Shown: positions 1 through 9,059 of the stretch, piece after piece
How positions within the stretch are numbered: the stretch's first letter is position 1
Layout of the letters: the number at the start of each line of letters is the position of its first letter
NCBI GenBank assembly: GCA_004321715.1
Contig: SGYN01000007.1
Span: 1-64,000, forward strand
Source: a bacterium
GTDB taxonomy: Bacteria > Fidelibacterota > Marinisomatia > Marinisomatales > TCS55
Length of the DNA stretch: 64,000 nt
Direction: 5' to 3'
Notes under the pieces: model-generated
Told to the model about the DNA's origin: nothing
The model's input: only the letters and a program-made list of their open reading frames with translations
The model's database searches: none
Program-made: the position numbers and the translations under genes

Positions 1-2
1 TC

Positions 3-143
3 GGTATTTATCAAGAAGCGGCTACAAAAAGAATTTATAATGATTTAAAAAAACTTTTAAATACAAAAAAGATGCAGGTAACCACAATTTATAATACAAG
101 AGGTGGCTTTGATACTACATGCGTTGAAGGAACGTTGGATTAA
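3..143 (+). CDS. queF: C-terminal end of a probable QueF-type 7-cyano-7-deazaguanine reductase (partial)
   Basis: An open frame enters from the left edge and ends at a TAA at 141-143; only about 46 residues are visible. They include an IYNDLKKLL helix followed by a strand ending in [10 protein letters not shown]. This resembles the end of QueF enzymes, where a helix of similar pattern precedes an RGG(I/L) turn. QueF reduces preQ0 to preQ1 with NADPH in queuosine biosynthesis. The catalytic region lies outside the window, so the name rests on this short tail alone. Another tunnelling-fold enzyme is possible. It ends 7 nt before the probable upp start, so the two are probably co-transcribed. 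Confidence 0.5.
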   Translation, partial: GIYQEAATKRIYNDLKKLLNTKKMQVTTIYNTRGGFDTTCVEGTLD

Positions 144-150
144 TTTAAAC

Positions 151-786
151 ATGAATATTCCAGATAATTTTCATATTGTTGACCACGCTTTAATTAAGCA
201 TAAGCTATCTATTCTGAGACATATAAAAACTAAATCTAAAGAGTTCCGAGAGTTGACCACAGAAATAACAAGCCTCCTTGCATATCAAGCAACAAAGAAT
301 CTCGCACTATCAAGTTGTGAAATTGAAACTCCAATTACAGTTACAAAAGGATATAAGGTTAAATTAGATAATATTGTATTCGTCCCTATTCTCCGGGCTG
401 GTTTAGGTATGATAGAAGGAATGTTAAGTCTAATCCCAAATGGACGTGTTGGTTATATAGGAATGGAAAGAGATCATAATACACATAAACCTGTAGATTA
501 TTATTTTAAAATACCTAAACAAGCAGATCAAAAAACTTTTATAGTTTTGGACCCAATGCTAGCAACAGGTGGAACAATGATTGCTGCTATAGACAGGCTA
601 AAAGATCTTGGAGCCAAAGATATTCATTCAATTTGTATAATTTCTTCTCCTGAAGGAATGAACCAATTTTGTAATAATCATCGGGATGTTAACATATATA
701 CTGGTGTATTAGATGAGAAGCTTAATGAAAATAAATATATTGTTCCTGGGCTGGGGGATGCAGGCGATCGTCTTTATGGTACATAA
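151..786 (+). CDS. upp: uracil phosphoribosyltransferase
   Basis: This cytosolic enzyme converts uracil and PRPP to UMP in pyrimidine salvage. The frame is open back to an ATG at 103, but that start would overlap the preceding frame. The ATG at 151 gives 211 residues beginning MNIPDNFHIVDH, which is close to the usual family length. A purine-rich AAGGA lies about 20 nt upstream, too far to be a convincing ribosome site. Visible family features are FVPILRAGLGM near the first third, the PRPP-binding loop VLDPMLATGGTM, and the C-terminal uracil-binding PGLGDAGDR. It appears to share a transcript with the queF-like gene. Salvage here complements the de novo genes carA and carB at 10.4-14.7 kb. 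Confidence 0.95.
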   Translation: MNIPDNFHIVDHALIKHKLSILRHIKTKSKEFRELTTEITSLLAYQATKNLALSSCEIETPITVTKGYKVKLDNIVFVPILRAGLGMIEGMLSLIPNGRVGYIGMERDHNTHKPVDYYFKIPKQADQKTFIVLDPMLATGGTMIAAIDRLKDLGAKDIHSICIISSPEGMNQFCNNHRDVNIYTGVLDEKLNENKYIVPGLGDAGDRLYGT

Positions 787-866
787 TAATTTTAATAGAA
801 TGATAATTTCCGATACTATTCACGCTAACAAATAGCTAACTTTGGCACCTTATTTTAGCATAAGAT

Positions 867-939
867 GATCCCGTAGCTCAGTTGGTAGAGCAGTGGCCTT
901 TTAAGCCATTGGTCGTGCGTTCGAGTCGCACCGGGATCA
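867..939 (+). tRNA. tRNA-Lys (anticodon TTT)
   Basis: A 73-nt cloverleaf folds by eye. The acceptor stem GATCCCG pairs with CGGGATC (932-938). The D arm contains GCTCAGTTGGTAGAGC, the anticodon stem is GTGGC/GCCAT with loop CTTTTAA and anticodon TTT at 900-902, and the T arm contains GTTCGAGTC. The discriminator base is A939 and the CCA end is not encoded. Confidence 0.96.
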
Positions 940-984
940 CAATAAATAATTTTTCTATTTATTCACTACTAATCTTTTTAATAC

Positions 985-1938
985 TTATTCTTTATTAAGA
1001 AATTTTTTATACGGTTTTATATATCTTTTTATATAGGAAGGGTAGATATCCTCAATAGTAACAATTATTGCCGCAGCGTAGGATGATCCAAAATTAGAAT
1101 CAAATACTGGATCAAAAACTTTTAAAGAATTTGAAGCGTTGTAATAACTTTTCATCAGCGGAGGTATAATCGTATTATGCTCCTTTGCTATCAACTGAAG
1201 CGATTTAAAATCTTCTTTTACATCTGTCATGTTTATTTTCTTCTTTAAATAACTAATAGGTGTTTCTAAGGATAGGGGTTCCTTGGCTTGCAAAAGAGAT
1301 ACATCTCCTTTAAGATGTTTTTGGAAAAAATAGAATATTGAATCGCGGACAGTAGAATTGTAATTTGAAAAAAAGGTAAGTCTTCCAAAATAATATTTTA
1401 AGAAAGGATATTTTATGACAAGCGCACCTAATCCATCCCATATATTATCCAATGAAAAAGCTGCTTTTCTACCTGCATATTTAGGTTGGAACATCGGTTG
1501 TATAAATGCACGCGAAAGTTCAACTAAATATGGTATATACTCTGAAACAAAATTATCTGAAATATTGTAAAGAGATTTATTTAATAATGGTACATCTTTT
1601 AAGTCTTTATTTTTTAAATCATAAAAAATATTAAACCTATATCCACCAATTATCTCTTTATGTTTTGGATCCCATACAATTAATTGTTTACAACAATTTT
1701 CATCAGTATCATATTCATCAATATCAACTTGTTTCCCAAATCCAGCTCCCGCTTCTCGGAATGTTAATTCTCTGAGTCTGCCAACCTCTTGCATTAAATT
1801 TGGACAGCTTTCTGAGGAAAAAATATAAACCTCATTGTTCCCAACCCTTGTGGGGCGCAAAAATAGCGCAGTTTTTAATTCATCAATTAAAACTTTCTTA
1901 GAAATTGGTTTAATTATATCTTGTAGATTTTTGGTCAT
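985..1938 (-). CDS. GNAT-fold N-acyltransferase of the OlsB/GlsB type
   Basis: The protein has about 317 residues and resembles the Acetyltransf_5 (hemolysin-like) GNAT family. Members transfer acyl groups from acyl-ACP to the amino group of ornithine or glycine in aminolipid synthesis. The N-terminal half carries the recognisable core: VGRLRELTFREAGAGFG, then a WDPKHKEIIGGYRF strand and an LSRAFIQP segment. A GTG at 1941 could also start it. The ATG at 1938 is preferred because it gives a TGATG stop/start overlap with the upstream acyltransferase gene, indicating translational coupling. The order acyltransferase-GNAT matches the two steps of aminolipid synthesis. Substrate cannot be read from the sequence. 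Confidence 0.75.
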   Translation of the reverse strand: MTKNLQDIIKPISKKVLIDELKTALFLRPTRVGNNEVYIFSSESCPNLMQEVGRLRELTFREAGAGFGKQVDIDEYDTDENCCKQLIVWDPKHKEIIGGYRFNIFYDLKNKDLKDVPLLNKSLYNISDNFVSEYIPYLVELSRAFIQPMFQPKYAGRKAAFSLDNIWDGLGALVIKYPFLKYYFGRLTFFSNYNSTVRDSIFYFFQKHLKGDVSLLQAKEPLSLETPISYLKKKINMTDVKEDFKSLQLIAKEHNTIIPPLMKSYYNASNSLKVFDPVFDSNFGSSYAAAIIVTIEDIYPSYIKRYIKPYKKFLNKE

Positions 1939-2804
1939 CACAATACTGAATTAAAATCAGGAATTATTTCTGTTGAACTATACTCTTTATTTCCAATTAA
2001 ATAAACATATTCTCTAACTTTTTGTGCCCACTCATAATCAGTCTTTGATCTGTCAAAAGTGCTATGGGGGATTGGTCTTCCAAAAGTTATCTTAAGAGTA
2101 TGACCTTTTTTATTAAACATTTCTCTGGGTAGCAAAAACATTTCAAAATTAGATTTTATAAAAAAAAATTTTCTCAATGTTGCAATATTATAAAATAAAC
2201 TTGAATTATACGCATTGATATGTACTGGTATAATATTTCTTTCAAATTGTATAGCTTTCCGAATAAAAAACTTGTTCCACTTCAAATCACAAACTCTCAT
2301 TGGGTTTCTTTTTGATACAGAACCTGCAGGATGAAGAACTATGTTAATATTTGAAGAAAATGCATCGTTAATTGATTTAGCATCTTTTCTATTAATATTT
2401 CCAAAACGAGATATGTAAATACAAATAGATTCTAGCCCTTTAACTACTTTTAATAAATCATTTACAATAAATCTTGTCTTTGCATTTACTTTTGCTATTT
2501 CTGATATAACACATAAACCATCTAAGCCGCCAGTTGGATGATTGGCAGAAAAAATATTTCTGTCATTAATTGGGATTAGATCGTGACCGCGAACTTTAAC
2601 TTTAATACCAAAATGTTTAATTAGCCAATTCACCATTTCTATACCACGCAAATGGCTGCTTTGATCTATAATGGAATTCATTTCATCTTGTAAAATAATT
2701 TTTTCAATTAACCCCAAGATATAATCTGGTATTTTTTTATATGTACCCGGAATTTTATCCTTTATAGATAACGATACATTAATATGTTTATGAGAATTAT
2801 TCAT
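1938..2804 (-). CDS. lysophospholipid acyltransferase (PlsC/OlsA/GlsA-like)
   Basis: The protein has about 288 residues and matches the glycerophosphate acyltransferase fold. The catalytic block reads SANHPTGGLDG, the HPxGGLD variant common in FCB-group proteins rather than the classic HX4D. It is followed by an HPAGSVSKR block that fits the substrate-binding motif. No clear membrane helix or signal peptide is seen, so it is probably a peripheral inner-membrane enzyme. The reading frame starts with a GTG at 2816, but the ATG at 2804 seems more natural; neither has a good ribosome site. It is the first gene of a two-gene unit with the GNAT acyltransferase and is divergent from the CPBP protease gene. 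Confidence 0.75.
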   Translation of the reverse strand: MNNSHKHINVSLSIKDKIPGTYKKIPDYILGLIEKIILQDEMNSIIDQSSHLRGIEMVNWLIKHFGIKVKVRGHDLIPINDRNIFSANHPTGGLDGLCVISEIAKVNAKTRFIVNDLLKVVKGLESICIYISRFGNINRKDAKSINDAFSSNINIVLHPAGSVSKRNPMRVCDLKWNKFFIRKAIQFERNIIPVHINAYNSSLFYNIATLRKFFFIKSNFEMFLLPREMFNKKGHTLKITFGRPIPHSTFDRSKTDYEWAQKVREYVYLIGNKEYSSTEIIPDFNSVL

Positions 2805-2816
2805 TTTTAAAAACAC

Positions 2817-2888
2817 AATAACTATTGGTTTAATTATAATAGAATTTATATTCCATGACTTTTATTTGGAGTTTTAATTGGAGAAAAT
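2817..2888. promoter_or_regulatory. divergent intergenic region between the acyltransferase pair and the CPBP gene
   Basis: This AT-rich spacer must hold the starts of two divergent transcripts. On the plus strand a TATAAT at 2835-2840 could be a -10 element, but no good -35 is visible. A GGAG at 2880-2883 lies 5 nt before the ATG at 2889 and supports that start. Confidence 0.4.
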
Positions 2889-5800
2889 ATGTTAATGCGT
2901 AAACCAGTATTTTGGATATTTGCTAGCTTTTTATTTGTTGCCGGCCTTTACTATAGCGCAAAAGTATTTCCGAAGGCATTTGCTATATTAAATGTAGAGT
3001 TAAAGATGGATCGTGAAAGCGCATTTAGTAAAGCAAAATCACTATCAAATACTAATAATTGGGGACCAGCAAACTATAATCAGGCAGCAACTTTTTATCA
3101 TGATTCACAAACGCAGAATTTTGTGGAATTAGATGCTGGTGGTTCAGATAAAGTCGTAATGTTAATGAAAAACCATTTATATCATTTTTATACTTGGAAA
3201 GTACGGCATTATAAAGAATTAGAGCCGAATGAAACAATAATCACTTTCACTCCGTCAGGAAAATTTTACGGTTTTAAAGAAATATTATCAGAAACTCAAA
3301 AAAGAGCATCATTATCACAAGATAATGCAAGAATAATTGCTGAAAATTTTATTCAGATGAATACATCTATTGACCTTTCAAATTATAAGGAAATTGAAGC
3401 ATCTGAAGAAGTATTTCCCAGCGAACGAATAGACCATACCTTTGTATATGAAAGATTAAATACGACCATTGGAAGTGGTTCCTTCCGGTTAAAAACAATG
3501 GTTAGTGGTAATAAAGTTTCGGAAATAAAACACTACATAAAAATTCCTGAAACTTTCACACGACGTTTTGAAGAAATGCGTTCAGCCAATAATACTATAG
3601 CATCTACTGCTAGTATGGCCATGTTTTTATTATATGGATTTGGAGGGGTCATTGTTGGTCTTTTTATCATGATGAGAAAACGTTGGGTTGTATGGAAACA
3701 AGCAATACTATGGGGAACTTTTGTAGCAGTATTTGGCGCATTAGGGGAAATAAATTTTTGGCCTTTAATGTGGATGTATTATCCAACTGCATTATCAGAG
3801 CAAAGCTTTTTTGTTCAAAATATTTTTTCTATGGTAGCAAATACACTCTTAATGGGCATTATATATTCTTTATCATTCATGGCGGCTGAAACTTTAACAA
3901 GAAGAGCATTCCCTCAACAAATAAATTTTTGGAATTTATGGTCGAAGGGAGCATCAAATTCAATCCAAGTATTAGGGCGAACAGTTGGTGGCTATTTCAT
4001 GATCGGATTCGATCTTGCCTTTGTTATTACTTTTTATCTTTTAACCAAACAATTCTTTGGATGGTGGGATCCTGCCTCGACTTTATTTGATCCTGATGTA
4101 ATAGCAACTCCTTTTCCATGGATATCATCAGTTAGTAGAGCCCTCGGTGCTGGGTTTTGGGAAGAATGCCTTTTTAGGGCAGTGCCAATAGCTGGAGCTG
4201 CACTTATTGGTGATCGCCTAGGGCGCAGAAATCAATGGATTATAATTGGATTTGTAATTCAATCACTAATTTTTGCTGGCGCTCACGCAAACTATCCATC
4301 GTATCCCGCGTATGCACGCTTAGTTGAATTAATTATTCCGTCAATTATTTTTGGAATACTATATTTACAATTTGGACTTTTACCTGCTATTATTTCACAC
4401 TTTATTTATAATGCTGTGCTAATGTCGATTCCAATATTTTCATCTAGTGCAACTGGTATGTGGTTTGATCAATTAATGGTAATTATTCTATGCCTTGTTC
4501 CAGTGTGGATACTAATCATTGGTAGAATTAAAGAAAAAAACTGGGTTGAGCTCGATAATAAGTTTTATAATAGCTCATTTAAACCACCACCAGTAAAAAA
4601 GACTAAATCAAGAAAAACCTCCGTCAAGATTCCAAAATATAATAGAAATAATAAAAATATTTCGATCACATTTGGACTTATAGGCATAGTTTTATTATTT
4701 CTATTTAAATCAGATAAATATGCACCTGGTCTTGACTTAAATCGAAATAAAGCAATTTCTATTGCAGAAAAATATCTTGTAGATAATGGAGTCGATCTTG
4801 GTGATGAATGGAATAGATTAGTTTTCGTAAGCCCTTCTGGACCAGGAAAACAAAATAGATTTATTTGGCAAACTGTAGGAAAAGAAACATATGCTTTTTT
4901 AATGGGTGATTATATTGAAGCGCCTGGATTCACTGTGCGATTTGCAAAATTCGATGGAGATCTAAATGAACGGGCTGAAGAATATACAGTTGATTTAAAT
5001 AACAGAGGGAATCCATTACGCATTAATCATACCCTACCAGAAGATAAAGAGGGGCTCGAGTTAACTGAAGAAGACGCAAAGAAACTTGCATTAAATACAA
5101 TACTTAAATATTATAACTTATCAGAAAATGTTCTAGAGTTAATTTCTGCTGAGCCTTCTAAAAGACCCAAAAGAATGGATTGGGAGTTTGTATTCAAAGA
5201 TATTGCTCCAAATAAGTTTTATGATGGGGATAAACGTTTACGAGTAGTAATTAATGGTGATAATATCAAAACTCATGAAAAATTTATTTTTGTTCCAGAA
5301 GAATGGGAGCGAAATGAAAGAGACCAAAGGGCAATACTAGATGTGGCGTCAAGCTCAATGTCCCTATTATTAAATATTTTAGTAATTACAGCAGTTGTTT
5401 TAGGGGCTATCTATTGGACAAACAATAAAATTACTACTAAACTGATATTCTATATCTTTTCACCATTGTTAATTATTACAGTAGTTTCATTTATTAATCA
5501 ATTGCCTTCTTTAATTGCAAATTTCTCTACCGCCCAACCATATAGTAATCAGTTGGGTGTTTTAATTGCTGGAACTATTGTTAGCGGATTATTTGTATCG
5601 ATGATCCCAAGCATATTAGTAGCATCTATTCATTTTCAAATAAATGAACAAAAAAAGATTAAAGAAAAGCCGGGTTTATTTGAAGCAATGTTTATTGGAG
5701 TAGGTATTGCAGGTGTTTTTACGATGACAAATACCTTTCAACCAAGTCTATCTCCAGACTGGCCAAATGTATTTAATGGCGCATCTAGAGTTCCATTTTT

Positions 5801-6209
5801 AAGCATAGTTAGCAATCTTAGCGGATTTCTTATATCTGCTGGATTCACCACATTTATTGTTTTATTTATATCAAAAAAAACAAAATTATGGACCATTAAA
5901 AAAGGTCTCTTTTCAATGCTATTTATATTATTTGGGTTAATAGTTATTGGTTCTAATAATATTACTGGAATAGGTGGCTGGATATCAAGTGGTATCATTG
6001 TTGGCGTTTTATTTAGATGGGTTTATATATCTACCTTGCGCTATAATCCTGAATTGACATTACACATTATTAGTTCTATAACGGTTATAAGTTTAATATC
6101 TGAAATCATAACCCCAGCATTTCCTGGGGCGGCACTTGGGAGTTCATTAATAATAATCTCTATAATTGTACTGAATTACTGTTGGGTACATTTTTCAGCA
6201 AAAAACTAA
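2889..6209 (+). CDS. large CPBP-family intramembrane metalloprotease with internal duplication
   Basis: The protein has 1,106 residues, far longer than a simple CPBP (Rce1/CAAX-like) protease of 200-300. It begins with one membrane helix (about 6-25) and an exported domain (about 30-235). A multi-helix membrane region follows with all CPBP motifs: EECLFR at 425-430, FxxxH ending at H466, and HFIYN with H504 and N508. A basic linker (about 565-590) leads to a second helix, a second exported domain (about 617-820) and a second multi-helix region. I find no EExxxR, FxxxH or HxxxN in that second half. The two exported domains look related. Substrate is unknown; such proteases cleave within or near membranes. 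GcvP starts 4 nt downstream. Confidence 0.85.
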   Translation: MLMRKPVFWIFASFLFVAGLYYSAKVFPKAFAILNVELKMDRESAFSKAKSLSNTNNWGPANYNQAATFYHDSQTQNFVELDAGGSDKVVMLMKNHLYHFYTWKVRHYKELEPNETIITFTPSGKFYGFKEILSETQKRASLSQDNARIIAENFIQMNTSIDLSNYKEIEASEEVFPSERIDHTFVYERLNTTIGSGSFRLKTMVSGNKVSEIKHYIKIPETFTRRFEEMRSANNTIASTASMAMFLLYGFGGVIVGLFIMMRKRWVVWKQAILWGTFVAVFGALGEINFWPLMWMYYPTALSEQSFFVQNIFSMVANTLLMGIIYSLSFMAAETLTRRAFPQQINFWNLWSKGASNSIQVLGRTVGGYFMIGFDLAFVITFYLLTKQFFGWWDPASTLFDPDVIATPFPWISSVSRALGAGFWEECLFRAVPIAGAALIGDRLGRRNQWIIIGFVIQSLIFAGAHANYPSYPAYARLVELIIPSIIFGILYLQFGLLPAIISHFIYNAVLMSIPIFSSSATGMWFDQLMVIILCLVPVWILIIGRIKEKNWVELDNKFYNSSFKPPPVKKTKSRKTSVKIPKYNRNNKNISITFGLIGIVLLFLFKSDKYAPGLDLNRNKAISIAEKYLVDNGVDLGDEWNRLVFVSPSGPGKQNRFIWQTVGKETYAFLMGDYIEAPGFTVRFAKFDGDLNERAEEYTVDLNNRGNPLRINHTLPEDKEGLELTEEDAKKLALNTILKYYNLSENVLELISAEPSKRPKRMDWEFVFKDIAPNKFYDGDKRLRVVINGDNIKTHEKFIFVPEEWERNERDQRAILDVASSSMSLLLNILVITAVVLGAIYWTNNKITTKLIFYIFSPLLIITVVSFINQLPSLIANFSTAQPYSNQLGVLIAGTIVSGLFVSMIPSILVASIHFQINEQKKIKEKPGLFEAMFIGVGIAGVFTMTNTFQPSLSPDWPNVFNGASRVPFLSIVSNLSGFLISAGFTTFIVLFISKKTKLWTIKKGLFSMLFILFGLIVIGSNNITGIGGWISSGIIVGVLFRWVYISTLRYNPELTLHIISSITVISLISEIITPAFPGAALGSSLIIISIIVLNYCWVHFSAKN

Positions 6210-6213
6210 AAAT

Positions 6214-9054
6214 ATGAAAAAAGATAAAATCGATTCATACGATCAGTTTGTTGATAGGCATATTGGCCCTAACAAAAATGACATCAAGCAAATGCTTCAA
6301 AAGCTTGGACTAAGTTCTATGGAAGAATTAATTAATTCTTCTGTACCTAAATCAATACGATCAAATGAAAAATTAAAAATTGGTGCTGGAGTTTCTGAAA
6401 AAAAATTAATTGAAAAATTAAAAATAATTGCTCAAAAAAATATACTAATGAATTCATACATTGGTATGGGTTATTACAATTGTATAACTCCACCTGTTAT
6501 ACAGCGAAATATATTAGAAAATCCAGGATGGTATACTCAATACACACCGTATCAAGCAGAAATCAGTCAAGGTAGACTTGAGGCTTTAATTAACTTTCAA
6601 ACAATGGTTTGCGACCTTACTGCATTACCTATTTCTAATGCATCTCTTTTAGATGAAGCAACGGCTGCCGCAGAAGCAATGATAATGGCATTCAGAATGA
6701 GTAAAGATAGAAATACATTTTTAGTATCAAATAATTGTCATCCACAAACAATTGAAGTATTGAAAACAAGATCAGAACCTCTGGGAATAAATATTCAATT
6801 ATGTGATGAAAGTGAATTTATTTTTAATAATAAAGTATTTGGTTCTATTCTACAATATCCAGATACTAATGGCTTGGTGAATAATTTCCAGAAAATTGCA
6901 GATGATGCTCATAAAGAATCTGCTTATGTAATTGTTGCAACGGATCTCATGAGTCTAGCTTTACTAAAGCCCCCTGGAGAACTTGGAGCAGATGTTGCTA
7001 TTGGATCATCTCAACGTTTTGGAGTACCTATGGGATACGGAGGTCCGCATGCTGCTTTTTTTGCAGTTACTACTGACTTCAAGCGATTTTTGCCAGGCCG
7101 ACTAATTGGTGTATCAATAGACTCCCATGGAAATCAGGCTTATCGTATGTCATTACAAACAAGAGAACAACATATTAGAAGGGAAAAAGCTACATCAAAT
7201 ATATGTACTGCTCAGGTATTGTTAGCAATTATGTCTGGAATGTATGCAGTGTATCATGGCCCGAAGGGAATTAAAGGGATAGCTGAAACTATCCATCAAC
7301 ATACTTGTGATTTAGCAATAAGCTTATCAAATGCTGGATTCACAATACTTAATGATACTTTTTTTGACACAATTCACTTTACAGGTCCAGATAAAACAAA
7401 AGAAACATTACTAGAACACAATATAAATATTAGAGAATTTTCAGATGGAACATTTGGAATTTCAATGGATGAAACCGTATCAATTGATGAACTAAAACAA
7501 TTATTATCTGCTTTGCAGGTAGAATATAATGAAAATAATAATTCACATATTCCACCAGACCTTCGAAGAGATTCATTGTTTTTAACTCATCCTGTATTTA
7601 ATAATTATCATTCAGAAACAGAAATGCTGCGATATATACATCGATTAGAGTCAAAAGACTTATCTTTAAATACGAGCATGATACCATTAGGATCTTGTAC
7701 AATGAAATTGAATGCTACTTCAGAAATGATTGGAATTACTTGGCCAGAGTTTGGTGCTCTTCATCCATTTGTCCCTTTAAACCAAGCGCAAGGATATAAA
7801 CATTTGTTTGATAATCTATCAAGTTGGCTTGGAGATATAACTGGGTTACCTGGTGTTTCTCTACAACCAAATTCTGGAGCACAGGGGGAATACGCTGGAT
7901 TAATGGTAATTAGAGCATTTCATATTGCTCAAGGAAATACAAATCGTACTATCTGTCTCATACCAGAATCAGCACATGGTACAAATCCTGCCAGTGCAAT
8001 CATGTGTGGAATGGAAGTGGTGGTTGTTAAGTGTGATGATAAAGGAAATATTGATTTGGATGATTTGAAAAATAAAGCTTTGCAACATCAAAACAATCTT
8101 GCGGCTCTTATGATTACATATCCATCAACACATGGTGTATTTGAAAATACTGTTCAGGAAATATGCTCTATTATTCATGATTATGATGGGCAAGTATACA
8201 TGGATGGGGCAAATTTGAATGCGATGGTAGGTATTAGTAGAGTTTCTAATATTGGTGTTGATGTTTGTCATATAAATTTACATAAAACATTCGCAATACC
8301 ACATGGTGGTGGTGGACCAGGAATGGGTCCAATATGCGCTGCAACACATCTCGAGCCATTTCTTCCATCTCATGCGGTTATATCATGTAATGATTCAGCT
8401 AATGCAATATCCGCTGTATCTGCAGCGCCCTGGGGAAGTGCTGGTGTGTTGCCAATAAGCTGGAGTTATATGGCGTTATTAGGAAATGCTGGGATGGAAA
8501 AAGCAACATCGATTGCAATCTTAAATGCAAACTATATGGCAAAATTGCTTGAAGATCATTTTCCAATTTTATACAGAGGGGAAAAAGGATTCAATGCACA
8601 TGAGTTTATTATTGACTTACGTCCAATAAGAAAAGAATCTGGAATTACTGATGAAGATATCGCTAAGCGATTAATGGATTACAGTTTTCATGCGCCCACA
8701 ATGTCATGGCCAGTTCCTGGAACATTAATGATAGAACCAACAGAAAGTGAATCAAAGAATGAGCTTGATAAATTTTGTTCTGCGATGATTTCTATAAAAA
8801 AAGAAATAAATGATGTTATAAGTGGAAAATCAGATTCTAAAAATAATATGCTTAAAAATTCTCCGCATACAGTGCAAAGCATAACACAGGAAAGCTGGGA
8901 TCATCCATATTCTAGAGAAGATGCTGTTTTCCCAGAACATTGGTTAAAAGAATTTAAATACTGGCCTCCTGTTGGTCGGGTTGAAAATGCTGCAGGGGAT
9001 CGAAATCTTGTTTGTACATGTCCTGATATATCAGAGTATGAACAAAAAGATTAA
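6214..9054 (+). CDS. gcvP: glycine dehydrogenase (decarboxylating), P-protein of the glycine cleavage system
   Basis: This PLP enzyme decarboxylates glycine and passes the aminomethyl group to lipoylated H-protein. At 946 residues it is the single-chain form, with both halves (GcvPA- and GcvPB-like) fused. The N-terminus carries DQFVDRHIGPN. The first half includes GVPMGYGGPHAAFFA. The second half has the PLP-lysine block INLHKTFAIPHGGGGPG with K691 as the expected Schiff-base lysine. It begins 4 nt after the CPBP stop, so the two are probably co-transcribed. The genes for T-, H- and L-proteins are not in the window, and no glycine riboswitch is seen upstream. It converges on mtaB with 5 nt between the stops. 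Confidence 0.97.
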   Translation: MKKDKIDSYDQFVDRHIGPNKNDIKQMLQKLGLSSMEELINSSVPKSIRSNEKLKIGAGVSEKKLIEKLKIIAQKNILMNSYIGMGYYNCITPPVIQRNILENPGWYTQYTPYQAEISQGRLEALINFQTMVCDLTALPISNASLLDEATAAAEAMIMAFRMSKDRNTFLVSNNCHPQTIEVLKTRSEPLGINIQLCDESEFIFNNKVFGSILQYPDTNGLVNNFQKIADDAHKESAYVIVATDLMSLALLKPPGELGADVAIGSSQRFGVPMGYGGPHAAFFAVTTDFKRFLPGRLIGVSIDSHGNQAYRMSLQTREQHIRREKATSNICTAQVLLAIMSGMYAVYHGPKGIKGIAETIHQHTCDLAISLSNAGFTILNDTFFDTIHFTGPDKTKETLLEHNINIREFSDGTFGISMDETVSIDELKQLLSALQVEYNENNNSHIPPDLRRDSLFLTHPVFNNYHSETEMLRYIHRLESKDLSLNTSMIPLGSCTMKLNATSEMIGITWPEFGALHPFVPLNQAQGYKHLFDNLSSWLGDITGLPGVSLQPNSGAQGEYAGLMVIRAFHIAQGNTNRTICLIPESAHGTNPASAIMCGMEVVVVKCDDKGNIDLDDLKNKALQHQNNLAALMITYPSTHGVFENTVQEICSIIHDYDGQVYMDGANLNAMVGISRVSNIGVDVCHINLHKTFAIPHGGGGPGMGPICAATHLEPFLPSHAVISCNDSANAISAVSAAPWGSAGVLPISWSYMALLGNAGMEKATSIAILNANYMAKLLEDHFPILYRGEKGFNAHEFIIDLRPIRKESGITDEDIAKRLMDYSFHAPTMSWPVPGTLMIEPTESESKNELDKFCSAMISIKKEINDVISGKSDSKNNMLKNSPHTVQSITQESWDHPYSREDAVFPEHWLKEFKYWPPVGRVENAAGDRNLVCTCPDISEYEQKD

Positions 9055-9059
9055 ATAAT

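Noticed and set aside
103-150. Extended N-terminus for upp starting at the ATG at 103
   Set aside because: It overlaps the end of the preceding reading frame and adds 16 residues with no family similarity; the ATG at 151 gives the usual length.
941-963. AATAAATA/TATTTATT hairpin after the tRNA as a terminator
   Set aside because: The stem is made of A-T pairs only and has no following T run, so it is too weak to call.
6120-6214. Glycine riboswitch before gcvP
   Set aside because: The 4-nt gap lies directly behind the CPBP coding sequence, leaving no room for a leader. No riboswitch core is visible.
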